A stretch of DNA of 64,000 nt from Salinicola avicenniae (GTDB taxonomy: Bacteria > Pseudomonadota > Gammaproteobacteria > Pseudomonadales > Halomonadaceae): NCBI RefSeq assembly GCF_023736115.1, contig NZ_JAKQZC010000004.1:372001-436000 (forward strand), in the 5' to 3' direction. Of this stretch, positions 23,812 through 30,977 are shown piece after piece. A model generated the notes under the pieces. That model was not told where the DNA came from. It did not search any database and saw only the letters and a list, made by a program, of their open reading frames with translations. Each line of letters opens with the position of its first letter. The first letter of the stretch is position 1. A program made the translations under genes and the position numbers.

Positions 23812-25650
23812 ATGCTGACGGCCGACCTGAACCGACTCCCTTTCACGCTGCTCGATTCCGGGCAGCGTCGTCGTCTCGAGGCAGGGCTGGACCTGGGCTA
23901 TTACGCGGTCGGTCAGGTGCTGCTGGAGAGCGGTGCCGAGCCGGAAAACGTCTACCTGATCCACAAGGGGGAAGTGGTCGAGGAGGACCCGGCCCTGAGC
24001 GGTGAAGCGGCGTGGATCGGCCACTATGCCGCCGGCGATCTGTTCGGCGCCATCAGCGTGCTCAACGGGCGCAGCCGCTATCGCTTTCGGGTCGAGCAGG
24101 AAGCGCTCTGTCACCTGCTGCCGGCGGCGCTGTTCCTTTCGCTTTGCGAGGGTTGTCCGGCATTCGCCGAGTATTTTCAGCAGCGCCTGGCCGACAAGAC
24201 GCAGCGGCTGCTGGCGCGGCGCGGCGCCTTCGGCGCGACGCTGGCCGGTTTCATGCTCTCTCGGGTGCGAGCCTGCCTGCGCCCGCCATTGGTGCTCGCG
24301 GAAGCGGTGCGCGTCACCGACGCCGCCGCGGCGCTGCGGGAGCGGCGCGCTGACAGCCTGCTGGTCGGCGCGGGCGAGGCGCTGGGCATGGTGACCAAGA
24401 CCGATCTGCTGGAGGCGCTGGTGCACGCGCGGGTCACGCCGCAGTCGCCGCTGACCGGCTTGGGCACGCGGCCGCTGATCGGTGTCGATATCGACGATTA
24501 TCTGTTTAGTGCGCTGGTGACGATGACGCAGCATCGGGTTGCGCGACTGGTGGTCTTCGAGAACGGCGGCGTCGCCGGCATCGTCGAGCTGCTCGACGTG
24601 CTCGGCCAGTTTTCCAGCCGTACGCATGTCGTCGGCCTGCAGATCGAGCAGGCGCAGGACATGGCGGCGCTGGTGGCGGCCGGCAGCGGCCTGACCGCGT
24701 TGGTCGAGGGGCTGATGGCCCAGGGGGTGAAGCTGCGCTTCGTCATGGCGCTGCTGTCGGCGCTCAATGCCCGGCTAATCCAGAAGGCGTTCACCTTTGC
24801 CGTGCCGGAGACGCTGCAGGCGCAGAGCTGTCTGCTGGTCCTGGGTAGCGAGGGGCGGGGCGAGCAGGTATTGAAAACCGATCAGGACAACGCGCTGATT
24901 CTCGCCGACGGCGAATCCTGGGCCGGCCGAGAAGCCGCCGACCGCCTGACGGCCGCGATGCAGCACTTCAGCGACCAGCTGGCGCAGCTCGGCTATCCGC
25001 CTTGCCCCGGGGGCATCATGGTTTCCAACCCGGCGTGGGTGGCCAGCGAGTCGGCGTGGCTCGGCAAGATTGCGCGCTGGGCCTCGAGCCGAGATGCCGA
25101 GTCGTTGATGCAGTTGGCGATTCTGCTCGATGCGCGAGCCGTGGGGGGGCAGGTCGCGCTGCTGGACGCCCTGCGCGAGTCGCTGTTCCGCCACTGTGCC
25201 GACGATGAACTGTTGCTGTCGCACTTTGCCCGTGGCGCCTTGCGTTTCGGTTCGCCGCTACGGCTGTTCAGCGGCCTGCGCCGCCGGGAAGAAGAGGTCG
25301 ACGTCAAGAAGGCGGGTATCTTTCCGATCGTCCACGGCGTCAGGACGATGGCGCTGGAGCGACGCGTGACGGTGACCTCCACGTTCGATCGGCTCGAGGC
25401 GCTGGTTGTGGACGGTCGTCTCGATCGTGCGTTCGCCGACGATCTGGCCGAGGCGCTCGGGTTTTTCGCCGAGTTGCGTCTGCGGCGTCAGCTGGCGGCA
25501 ATCGATACCGGCGCCTCGCCGGCGGCGGCGACGGCGTCGGTGATCGTCAGTCGGCTGAGCGGCTTCGAACGCGATCTGCTGCGGGAATCCTTGCATACGG
25601 TGAGAGCGTTCAAGCAGCGCCTGACCCATCGCTATCACCTCGAGTACTGA
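23812..25650 (+). CDS. cNMP-binding, CBS and DUF294 nucleotidyltransferase-like protein
   Basis: 612 residues. A cyclic-nucleotide-binding-like domain (about 8-115, VYLIHKGEVVEED and GDLFGAISVLNGRS) is followed by a CBS pair (about 150-262) and a DUF294 nucleotidyltransferase-like domain with GSEGRGEQVLKTDQDNALIL (about 345-365, the GS-x-D-x-D signature). The C-terminal DUF294_C helical domain ends the protein. The same gene follows SSS permease genes in many proteobacteria, next to acetate genes. Its biochemical activity is not established to my knowledge; a signal-responsive regulator of the symporter is the obvious guess. ATG at 23812; SD is weak (GGGGGCAGCC). Confidence 0.86.
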   Translation: MLTADLNRLPFTLLDSGQRRRLEAGLDLGYYAVGQVLLESGAEPENVYLIHKGEVVEEDPALSGEAAWIGHYAAGDLFGAISVLNGRSRYRFRVEQEALCHLLPAALFLSLCEGCPAFAEYFQQRLADKTQRLLARRGAFGATLAGFMLSRVRACLRPPLVLAEAVRVTDAAAALRERRADSLLVGAGEALGMVTKTDLLEALVHARVTPQSPLTGLGTRPLIGVDIDDYLFSALVTMTQHRVARLVVFENGGVAGIVELLDVLGQFSSRTHVVGLQIEQAQDMAALVAAGSGLTALVEGLMAQGVKLRFVMALLSALNARLIQKAFTFAVPETLQAQSCLLVLGSEGRGEQVLKTDQDNALILADGESWAGREAADRLTAAMQHFSDQLAQLGYPPCPGGIMVSNPAWVASESAWLGKIARWASSRDAESLMQLAILLDARAVGGQVALLDALRESLFRHCADDELLLSHFARGALRFGSPLRLFSGLRRREEEVDVKKAGIFPIVHGVRTMALERRVTVTSTFDRLEALVVDGRLDRAFADDLAEALGFFAELRLRRQLAAIDTGASPAAATASVIVSRLSGFERDLLRESLHTVRAFKQRLTHRYHLEY

Positions 25651-25664
25651 GCGAGTCACGGCCG

Positions 25665-26309
25665 ATGGGGCGAGCACTGGAGATCTGGCAGGACACTCAG
25701 TTGCCGTTGCTGACCCGGTGGCGGCGCCGGCGTGACCGCGCAACCTGCGACCTGCGCTATCGTCATCTGTTTACGCCGGGCGACACGCGCGAATGGGTCT
25801 CGCTCGATTGTGAGACCACCGACCTCGATCCGCATCGCGCGGAACTCGTCACGCTAGCGGCAGTCAAGGTCGTTGACGAGCGGGTGCTGACCAGTAGCGC
25901 GCTGGATCTGCGCCTGCAGCCACCTGACAGCCTGAGCGGCGAGTCGATTCGCGTGCACGGCCAGCGTCATGTCGATCTGGAAGGCGGCGAGGCGCTGTCG
26001 GAGGCGCTCGCCCAGTTGCTCGAGTTTATCGGTAACCGCCCGCTGCTGGGCTGGTGCCTCGATTACGACCTGGCGGTGATCGACCGCCAGCTGCGTCCGC
26101 GGTTCGGCTTCTCGCTGCCCAATCGGCGGCGCGATGTTCGGCGCGACTATGTGCGCTACTGGCGTCGCAAGCATCCGGACGTGACGCCGGATCTGCGTTT
26201 CGAACAAGCGGCGGCGACGCTGGACGTGCCGATAATCGGGCGGCACACCGCGCTCGGCGATGCGGTCACAACCGCGCTGATGTCGCTGCGCCTCGCGCGT
26301 GAAGCGTGA
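25665..26309 (+). CDS. DEDDh 3'-5' exonuclease, DnaQ-like
   Basis: 214 residues. Exonuclease motifs are present: Exo I SLDCETTDLDP (Asp/Glu, about residues 45-55), Exo II around GWCLDYDLAVID (about 128-139) and Exo III HTALGDAVTT (His/Asp, about 194-203). It resembles the stand-alone exonucleases that follow DUF294 proteins near acetate permeases in Pseudomonas and Vibrio, not the replicative epsilon subunit. It begins 14 bp after the DUF294 gene. Substrate unknown. Confidence 0.85.
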   Translation: MGRALEIWQDTQLPLLTRWRRRRDRATCDLRYRHLFTPGDTREWVSLDCETTDLDPHRAELVTLAAVKVVDERVLTSSALDLRLQPPDSLSGESIRVHGQRHVDLEGGEALSEALAQLLEFIGNRPLLGWCLDYDLAVIDRQLRPRFGFSLPNRRRDVRRDYVRYWRRKHPDVTPDLRFEQAAATLDVPIIGRHTALGDAVTTALMSLRLAREA

Positions 26310-26367
26310 CGTCGGCACGAGCGAGGCGAGCGCGCGATCATACGACAGTGGTCCGAGGAGGGACGCC

Positions 26368-26589
26368 ATGGGGTGGGTGGAAAACGGCATGCTATTGCTC
26401 GGCCTGATGGTCGTCTGCTTGAGCTATCTGCACTACGTGCGACGTACGCACGACCTTCGCGGCGTGCTGCTGTTCTGGCAGCGGCGCATGGCGCTGACGC
26501 CCGGCGAGTTCAAGCTGCAGCGGGCGGGGATCGTGGTGCTGTTCGTCGGCATCCTGATTCGCTATCTCAACCTGACGCTCTGGGGCTGA
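26368..26589 (+). CDS. Small two-helix membrane protein, unknown
   Basis: 73 residues, not recognised. Start ATG at 26368 is chosen for the strong GAGGAGGG ahead of it. A hydrophobic helix lies at about 5-22 (ENGMLLLGLMVVCLSYLHYV) and another at about 52-71 (GIVVLFVGILIRYLNLTLW), with a basic loop between (RRTHD, QRRM). It sits between the exonuclease and ttcA on the same strand. Good codon usage and a strong SD argue that it is real. Confidence 0.7.
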   Translation: MGWVENGMLLLGLMVVCLSYLHYVRRTHDLRGVLLFWQRRMALTPGEFKLQRAGIVVLFVGILIRYLNLTLWG

Positions 26590-26731
26590 ACAGTGGGCCG
26601 CCGCGCCTGCCGGTGCTTCGCCAAGCCGCGAGGCGGTGTTAGCATAGGTGCCCCACGAACGACACCCGCGCAAGGCGGCGTCGCGACGGCCCGTTCCGGG
26701 CCCTCGGCGTCGAGCGCGAAAGAGCGAATTC

Positions 26732-27640
26732 ATGCAACAAGCCAGCGACTCTCTCGACAACCGGCTCTCCGGTGCCGCCGATGGCAACGCCGAAGCGTCG
26801 GCCAGGGCGAAGCGCGAGTTCAACAAGCTGCAGAAGCGGCTACGGCGCCAGGTCGGCAACGCGATCATCGACTACGGCATGATCCACGACGGCGACAAGG
26901 TGATGGTCTGCCTCTCCGGCGGCAAGGACTCGTACACCATGCTGGAGATTCTGCTGAATCTGCAGCGCAACGCGCCGGTGAGCTTCGAGCTGGTGGCGGT
27001 CAATCTCGATCAGAAGCAGCCGGGCTTTCCCGAGCACGTGCTGCCCGAGTATCTCGACGCAAAGGGCGTGAATTACCACATCCTCGAGCGCGACACCTAT
27101 TCGGTGGTGAAGGAGAAAACGCCGGAAGGCAAGACCACCTGTGCGCTCTGCTCGCGGTTGCGGCGCGGCTCGCTCTACGGCTTTGCCGAAGAGATCGGTG
27201 CCAACAAGGTGGCGCTCGGCCACCATCGCGAGGACATTCTCGAGACGCTGTTCCTCAACATGTTCTTCGGGGGTTCGCTCAAGGCGATGCCGCCCAAGCT
27301 GCTCTCCGACGACGGCAAGAACATGGTCATCCGGCCGCTGGCGTACTGCCGTGAAGCCGATATCGCCGAGTTTTCGCGCCAGATGGCCTTTCCGATCATC
27401 CCCTGTAACCTGTGCGGGTCGCAGCCCAATCTACAGCGTCAGAACGTCAAGGAGATGCTGGCGGAGTGGGAAGCGAAATACCCGGGTCGTCTGGAGACGA
27501 TGTTCAAAGCGGTGACCAATGTGGCCCCATCGCAGCTGGCCGATCGCGAGCTATTCGATTTCGAAGGCCTGGAGGCGAAGCAGCAGCGACTTCAGGAGAC
27601 GCGGATAGATGCATTCGACCTGCTGGCCCGCGAAGCCTGA
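26732..27640 (+). CDS. ttcA: tRNA 2-thiocytidine-32 synthetase
   Basis: 302 residues. TtcA thiolates C32 of certain tRNAs using ATP and a [4Fe-4S] cluster. The PP-loop SGGKDS is at 62-67. The cluster cysteines occur in [12 protein letters not shown] and later [33 protein letters not shown] is also characteristic. The start at 26732 is the first ATG giving the family N-terminus. A short leader of about 20 residues rich in Ala/Ser is variable among orthologues. Followed by an inverted repeat that separates it from the convergent hpxO. Confidence 0.96.
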   Translation: MQQASDSLDNRLSGAADGNAEASARAKREFNKLQKRLRRQVGNAIIDYGMIHDGDKVMVCLSGGKDSYTMLEILLNLQRNAPVSFELVAVNLDQKQPGFPEHVLPEYLDAKGVNYHILERDTYSVVKEKTPEGKTTCALCSRLRRGSLYGFAEEIGANKVALGHHREDILETLFLNMFFGGSLKAMPPKLLSDDGKNMVIRPLAYCREADIAEFSRQMAFPIIPCNLCGSQPNLQRQNVKEMLAEWEAKYPGRLETMFKAVTNVAPSQLADRELFDFEGLEAKQQRLQETRIDAFDLLAREA

Positions 27641-27702
27641 CGCGTCGAAGCGGCGGGTGGTGCCGAGCGGCTTGTTGGTGCGCGGCCAAGATGGCGTGAG
27701 AG

Positions 27703-27734
27703 AAGCCCGCCGGCGCATAATCGTCGGCGGGCTT
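27703..27734. terminator. Hairpin between convergent ttcA and hpxO
   Basis: AAGCCCGCCG pairs perfectly with CGGCGGGCTT across a 12-nt loop. The symmetric A/T ends suit a bidirectional terminator, though the T-runs are only two bases long. Confidence 0.55.
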
Positions 27735-27794
27735 GTCGTCGGCAGCGTATTGTCAGGTCGCGCGTGTTGTCAGATCGCGTAGGCTCGCCGGCCG

Positions 27795-28967
27795 TTAGGC
27801 CAGCGGACCTCCCCTTATCGTCTTGCGCATGCCATCCATGATACGGGTGCCATCCTCCTGCGCGAGCTCGGCATACCACGCCTGCGTGGCCATCGCGTCG
27901 GCGCCATGGGTGGTTTCGGCGCGTTTGCGCGCGCGCGTGACGATCTCCCCCACGCGTGCGGTACGCGCGGTGTCGTAGGCCGTCAGTGCGGCGGCGAGAT
28001 CGCCGTCGGCGGCATCGAGGGCGCGAGCCAGTACCCAGGCGTCCTCCATCGCCTGGCAGCCGCCCTGGCCCAGGTCCGGTGCCATGCCGTGGGCCGCGTC
28101 GCCGAGAATGGCGGCGCGCTCGCCGATCAGCGTTTCCAGCGGTTCGATATCGTGGATTTCGACGCGGGCCATGGCGGCCGGATCGAAGCGCTCGACCAGC
28201 CTCTGTACCGGCGCTGCCCAGCCGGCAAAGTGGGTGCTCAGCTCCTCGCGGTAGCGTGACGGATCGTTGGGCGTCTCGGGCGGCAGCGGCACGTCGAAGA
28301 AGCAGTAGAACTCCGGCTTGTCGGCATCGCCGCTCATCGGCATCAGCGAGACGCGCTGATGGTCGCCGACGTACTGTGCCCAATCTTCCAGCGGCGCCAG
28401 GTCCGTCGTGGCCGGCACGCGCACGTTCCAGTTGACGTAGCCGCAGTAGCGCCGCGGGACCGGGCGGCCCAGGGCTCGCTCGCGCAGTTTCGAGCGGGTG
28501 CCGTCGGCGATCACGATCAGGTCGGCGCGGCGCGTCGAGCCGTCGTCGAAGCGGGCGCTGATGCCGTCGATATCGGCGGTGTAGTCGAGACAGGCGCGTC
28601 CCAGGGTGACATTGTCGGGACCGACGGCCTCGAGCAGCGTCTGCTGCAGCGTGGCCCGGGCGATCGGGCAGGCGCGTTGTGCCACATCGTCATAGAGTGG
28701 CTGCAGGCTGAAATCGGTCAGCGGCGTGCCGTCGCGCGTCAGGTAACGCATGCGGTTCATGCGTCCGCTGGCTTGCTCGATAGCGTCGCCGATACCGAGC
28801 GCCTTGAGTATCTTGACGCCGTTGGACCAGACCGAGATGGCGGCGCCAACCGGGCGCAGTTCGGCGACGCGGTCGACGACCTCGACATGATGGCCGGCCT
28901 GCTGGAGCGCCAGCGCGGCGGTAAGCCCGCCCATGCCGGCGCCAATGACGAGTACGTTCAACGTCAT
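27795..28967 (-). CDS. hpxO: FAD-dependent urate hydroxylase
   Basis: 390 residues, class A flavoprotein monooxygenase that converts urate to 5-hydroxyisourate with NADH and O2. The dinucleotide fold is VLVIGAGMGGLTAALALQQAG at the N-terminus; DG and GD motifs are IVIADGTRSKLRE and AAILGDAAHGMAPDLGQGG. Several stretches follow Klebsiella HpxO closely: PVGAAISVWSNGVK, GYVNWN, VG-x3-RVSLMP (with the Arg linked to urate specificity) and RVEIHDIEPLETL. Length is near the 384 of HpxO. No other purine-degradation gene is in the window, so it stands alone here. Another class A hydroxylase substrate cannot be excluded. Confidence 0.84.
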   Translation of the reverse strand: MTLNVLVIGAGMGGLTAALALQQAGHHVEVVDRVAELRPVGAAISVWSNGVKILKALGIGDAIEQASGRMNRMRYLTRDGTPLTDFSLQPLYDDVAQRACPIARATLQQTLLEAVGPDNVTLGRACLDYTADIDGISARFDDGSTRRADLIVIADGTRSKLRERALGRPVPRRYCGYVNWNVRVPATTDLAPLEDWAQYVGDHQRVSLMPMSGDADKPEFYCFFDVPLPPETPNDPSRYREELSTHFAGWAAPVQRLVERFDPAAMARVEIHDIEPLETLIGERAAILGDAAHGMAPDLGQGGCQAMEDAWVLARALDAADGDLAAALTAYDTARTARVGEIVTRARKRAETTHGADAMATQAWYAELAQEDGTRIMDGMRKTIRGGPLA

Positions 28968-29219
28968 GGGAAAGTGTCCTGAAGTGTTGTCGTTGGAATA
29001 GTGTTGTCGTTGGAATATCGCCGTTGGCCTGTCGCCGGGCAGGTGGACTCAGGCATCAGGTACGCGGCCACGGACGCCGGGAGGACGTCGGCGATCGGCG
29101 ACCTGACCGATCGTTCAGGTTTTGATCATCCTACGCATAAACGGTCTCCAGAGGGAATCCCCGCCGATGCGCGGGATCGAGTTCATGACGCGAAACTGAC
29201 AGCAAAGAGCGAATGACAG
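28968..29219. repeat. hpxO upstream region with 17-bp tandem duplication
   Basis: A 17-bp unit, AGTGTTGTCGTTGGAAT, occurs twice head to tail at 28983-29016, starting 16 bp upstream of the hpxO start codon and so in its leader or promoter. The remaining bases show no gene or clear promoter. Confidence 0.85.
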
Positions 29220-30020
29220 ATGCACGAAAAAGCGGCGAGCGATAGCGGTGGCGCGAGTGTGGCGGAGCGTGCCAGCAAGGCGCTGGCATCGAGCGACGGG
29301 CTGCGTGAAGCGCTTGCCAACGGCGATGATCGCCTGCATGGCGGTGTGGACGAGGGCGCCGAGGTCCCCACGCTGGGTGGCTTTCGCGTGGCCGGCAAGC
29401 CGCATGTCGGGCGTCTGATGCTGTGCCACGGTGCGGGCGCCGGCCATGATAGCGAGTTCCTGACGCGGCTACGCCAAGGGCTCGCCGCGAAGGGTGTTCA
29501 GGTCATCGCCGTGGAGTTTGCCTACATGGCGAGGATACGCCGGGAAGGGCGCCGTCGTCCGCCGCCCCGGGTCGAGTCGCTGGTCAACGAGCTGGCGATC
29601 TGGCAGCACGCGCTGCTGTCGCTCGCGCCCCGAACGCCATTGTGGCTCGGCGGCAAGTCGATGGGTGGGCGTGTGGCGAGCCTGCTGGCCGCGGCGCCGG
29701 CTCCCGGTCAGGATCCGGCCGGGCTGGTGCTGTGCGGCTATCCGTTTCACCCGCCGGGCAAGCCCGAGCGTACGCGTCTCGATCACTGGCCGGCAATCCG
29801 CTGTCCGCTGGTGGTGCTGCAGGGGTCCCGAGACCCTTTCGGGCGTCGCGAGGAGGTCGAGGGCTATACCCTGCCGGCACACACGGAGCTGCACTTCCTG
29901 GCCGGAGGCGATCATGACTGGAAAACGCCTCGCCGCGAGTCGGAAACCCAGTCTTCGCTGCTTGCGGCGGCGGTCGATCGCGTGGCCTCACGGCTGGCGA
30001 GAGCGGACTTCGGAAAATGA
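29220..30020 (+). CDS. KANL3/Tex30-type alpha/beta hydrolase
   Basis: 266 residues. The hydrolase core begins near residue 62 (GRLMLCHGAGAGHDSEFLTR, oxyanion-hole region). It has a nucleophile elbow LWLGGKSMGGRVASLLAA (about 141-158) and a late His in HFLAGGDHDWKTPR. This is the dienelactone-hydrolase-like family related to KANL3/Tex30; the bacterial substrates are unknown. The first 50 or so residues are low-complexity and unlike the family, and the ATG at 29220 lacks a good SD. An in-frame GTG at 29346 may be the true start. Followed 70 bp later by the tRNA array on the same strand. Confidence 0.78.
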   Translation: MHEKAASDSGGASVAERASKALASSDGLREALANGDDRLHGGVDEGAEVPTLGGFRVAGKPHVGRLMLCHGAGAGHDSEFLTRLRQGLAAKGVQVIAVEFAYMARIRREGRRRPPPRVESLVNELAIWQHALLSLAPRTPLWLGGKSMGGRVASLLAAAPAPGQDPAGLVLCGYPFHPPGKPERTRLDHWPAIRCPLVVLQGSRDPFGRREEVEGYTLPAHTELHFLAGGDHDWKTPRRESETQSSLLAAAVDRVASRLARADFGK

Positions 30021-30042
30021 TCGATCGAGCCAAGAAAAGCTG

Positions 30043-30070
30043 TTGACTTTCAAACGGTCACAGGTAGAAT
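30043..30070 (+). promoter_or_regulatory. Promoter of tRNA Val/Asp array
   Basis: TTGACT, 16-bp spacer, TAGAAT, followed by a GC-rich discriminator (GCAGCGCC) typical of stringently controlled stable-RNA promoters. The first tRNA begins 21 bp after the -10. Confidence 0.8.
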
Positions 30071-30090
30071 GCAGCGCCACGTGACCAGAC

Positions 30091-30166
30091 GGGTGGTTAG
30101 CTCAGCTGGGAGAGCACCAGCCTTACAAGCTGGGGGTCACAGGTTCGAACCCTGTACCACCCACCA
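30091..30166 (+). tRNA. tRNA-Val (anticodon TAC)
   Basis: 76 nt including encoded CCA. The 7-bp acceptor stem GGGTGGT/ACCACCC closes the cloverleaf, the anticodon loop is CTTACAA with TAC at 30124-30126, and the T-arm has GGTTCGAACC. First of five tRNAs. Confidence 0.98.
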
Positions 30167-30167
30167 T

Positions 30168-30185
30168 CACCTTTCGAGGTGTTTT
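30168..30185 (+). other. UUCG hairpin in tRNA-Val/tRNA-Asp spacer
   Basis: CACCT pairs with AGGTG around a TTCG tetraloop and is followed by TTTT. It looks like a short processing signal or weak attenuator between the first two tRNAs. Confidence 0.5.
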
Positions 30186-30207
30186 GGATCACGTGATGGA
30201 ATGATGC

Positions 30208-30284
30208 GGACCGGTAGTTCAGTTGGTTAGAATGCCGGCCTGTCACGCCGGAGGTCGCGGGTTCGAGTCCCGTCCGGTCCGCCA
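30208..30284 (+). tRNA. tRNA-Asp (anticodon GTC), copy 1
   Basis: 77 nt with encoded CCA. Acceptor stem GGACCGG/CCGGTCC, anticodon stem CCGGC/GCCGG with loop CTGTCAC (anticodon GTC), discriminator G. Confidence 0.98.
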
Positions 30285-30292
30285 GTTCCACC

Positions 30293-30310
30293 GACACTTT
30301 TTAAAGTGTC
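30293..30310 (+). other. Hairpin in tRNA-Asp1/Asp2 spacer
   Basis: GACACTT pairs with AAGTGTC around TTTA. No other feature in the 88-bp spacer. Confidence 0.45.
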
Positions 30311-30372
30311 ATTTGCAGTCGCGTAGTTGGTATCGTTGGTGTGCGTTTCGACTCAGACCCGATGCTTCGAGT

Positions 30373-30449
30373 GGACCGGTAGTTCAGCTGGTTAGAATGC
30401 CGGCCTGTCACGCCGGAGGTCGCGGGTTCGAGTCCCGTCCGGTCCGCCA
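30373..30449 (+). tRNA. tRNA-Asp (anticodon GTC), copy 2
   Basis: 77 nt, identical to copy 1 except for one base in the D-loop (CAGCTGG in place of CAGTTGG). CCA is encoded. Confidence 0.98.
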
Positions 30450-30478
30450 CACTTCGCGTTTGCCCGGGTTTGACGTTT

Positions 30479-30555
30479 GGGTGGTTAGCTCAGCTGGTTA
30501 GAGCACCAGCCTCACATGCTGGGGGTCACAGGTTCGAGTCCTGTACCACCCACCA
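30479..30555 (+). tRNA. tRNA-Val (anticodon CAC)
   Basis: 77 nt with encoded CCA. The acceptor, anticodon stem (CCAGC/GCTGG) and most of the body equal the tRNA-Val(TAC) of the same array, but the anticodon loop is CTCACAT, giving anticodon CAC, and the D-loop has one extra base. It would read GUG only. Confidence 0.95.
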
Positions 30556-30579
30556 TCTTGATCAAGATGGTGTTTATGC

Positions 30580-30656
30580 GGACCGGTAGTTCAGCTGGTT
30601 AGAATGCCGGCCTGTCACGCCGGAGGTCGCGGGTTCGAGTCCCGTCCGGTCCGCCA
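30580..30656 (+). tRNA. tRNA-Asp (anticodon GTC), copy 3
   Basis: 77 nt, same sequence as copy 2. It is preceded by a 22-bp perfect palindrome (30551-30572) that includes the 3' end of the tRNA-Val(CAC) gene. Last tRNA of the array; I see no clear intrinsic terminator after it. Confidence 0.98.
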
Positions 30657-30977
30657 TCGACGTCTCCCTCCTTCCTGGTTTGATCTGTTGGCCATCTCGG
30701 TCACTTTCCTTTGTTTTTCCGAGTTCTGTATCGGCGTTCCGAATCCCGTAACGGCCACCTCGGTCGAGCTACGGTATTGCTATGTTCCCGTCACATGGCT
30801 ATCAGCCTCGATTCGACGTGTCGCGCCTCCGTTTCCCGAATGTCATTACGACGATGCCGCTTTGGTGGAATGGTGCTCGGCGTGGCGTGCGCTAGACTGG
30901 CATTCATACATGCGTTTGAAAATGCATTGCGCACCTCGCTTTCGCGTGTCTGCCGCCAGTCGGAGAGGGCTACTGCC
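30657..30977. other. Intergenic region between tRNA array and fadH
   Basis: 321 bp. It is pyrimidine-rich just after the last tRNA (including TTTGTTTTT at about 30709-30717). No gene, convincing promoter or FadR/PsrA operator was recognised. An in-frame upstream extension of fadH exists here but has no homology to the family. Confidence 0.5.

Noticed and set aside
30091-30656. Repeated 77-bp blocks that could suggest a repeat array or CRISPR
   Set aside because: They are tRNA genes with full cloverleaf structure and encoded CCA.
30657-30977. Upstream in-frame extension of fadH to 30711
   Set aside because: No homology before residue 1 of the GTG-started protein, and the GTG has a good SD (CGGAGAGGG).
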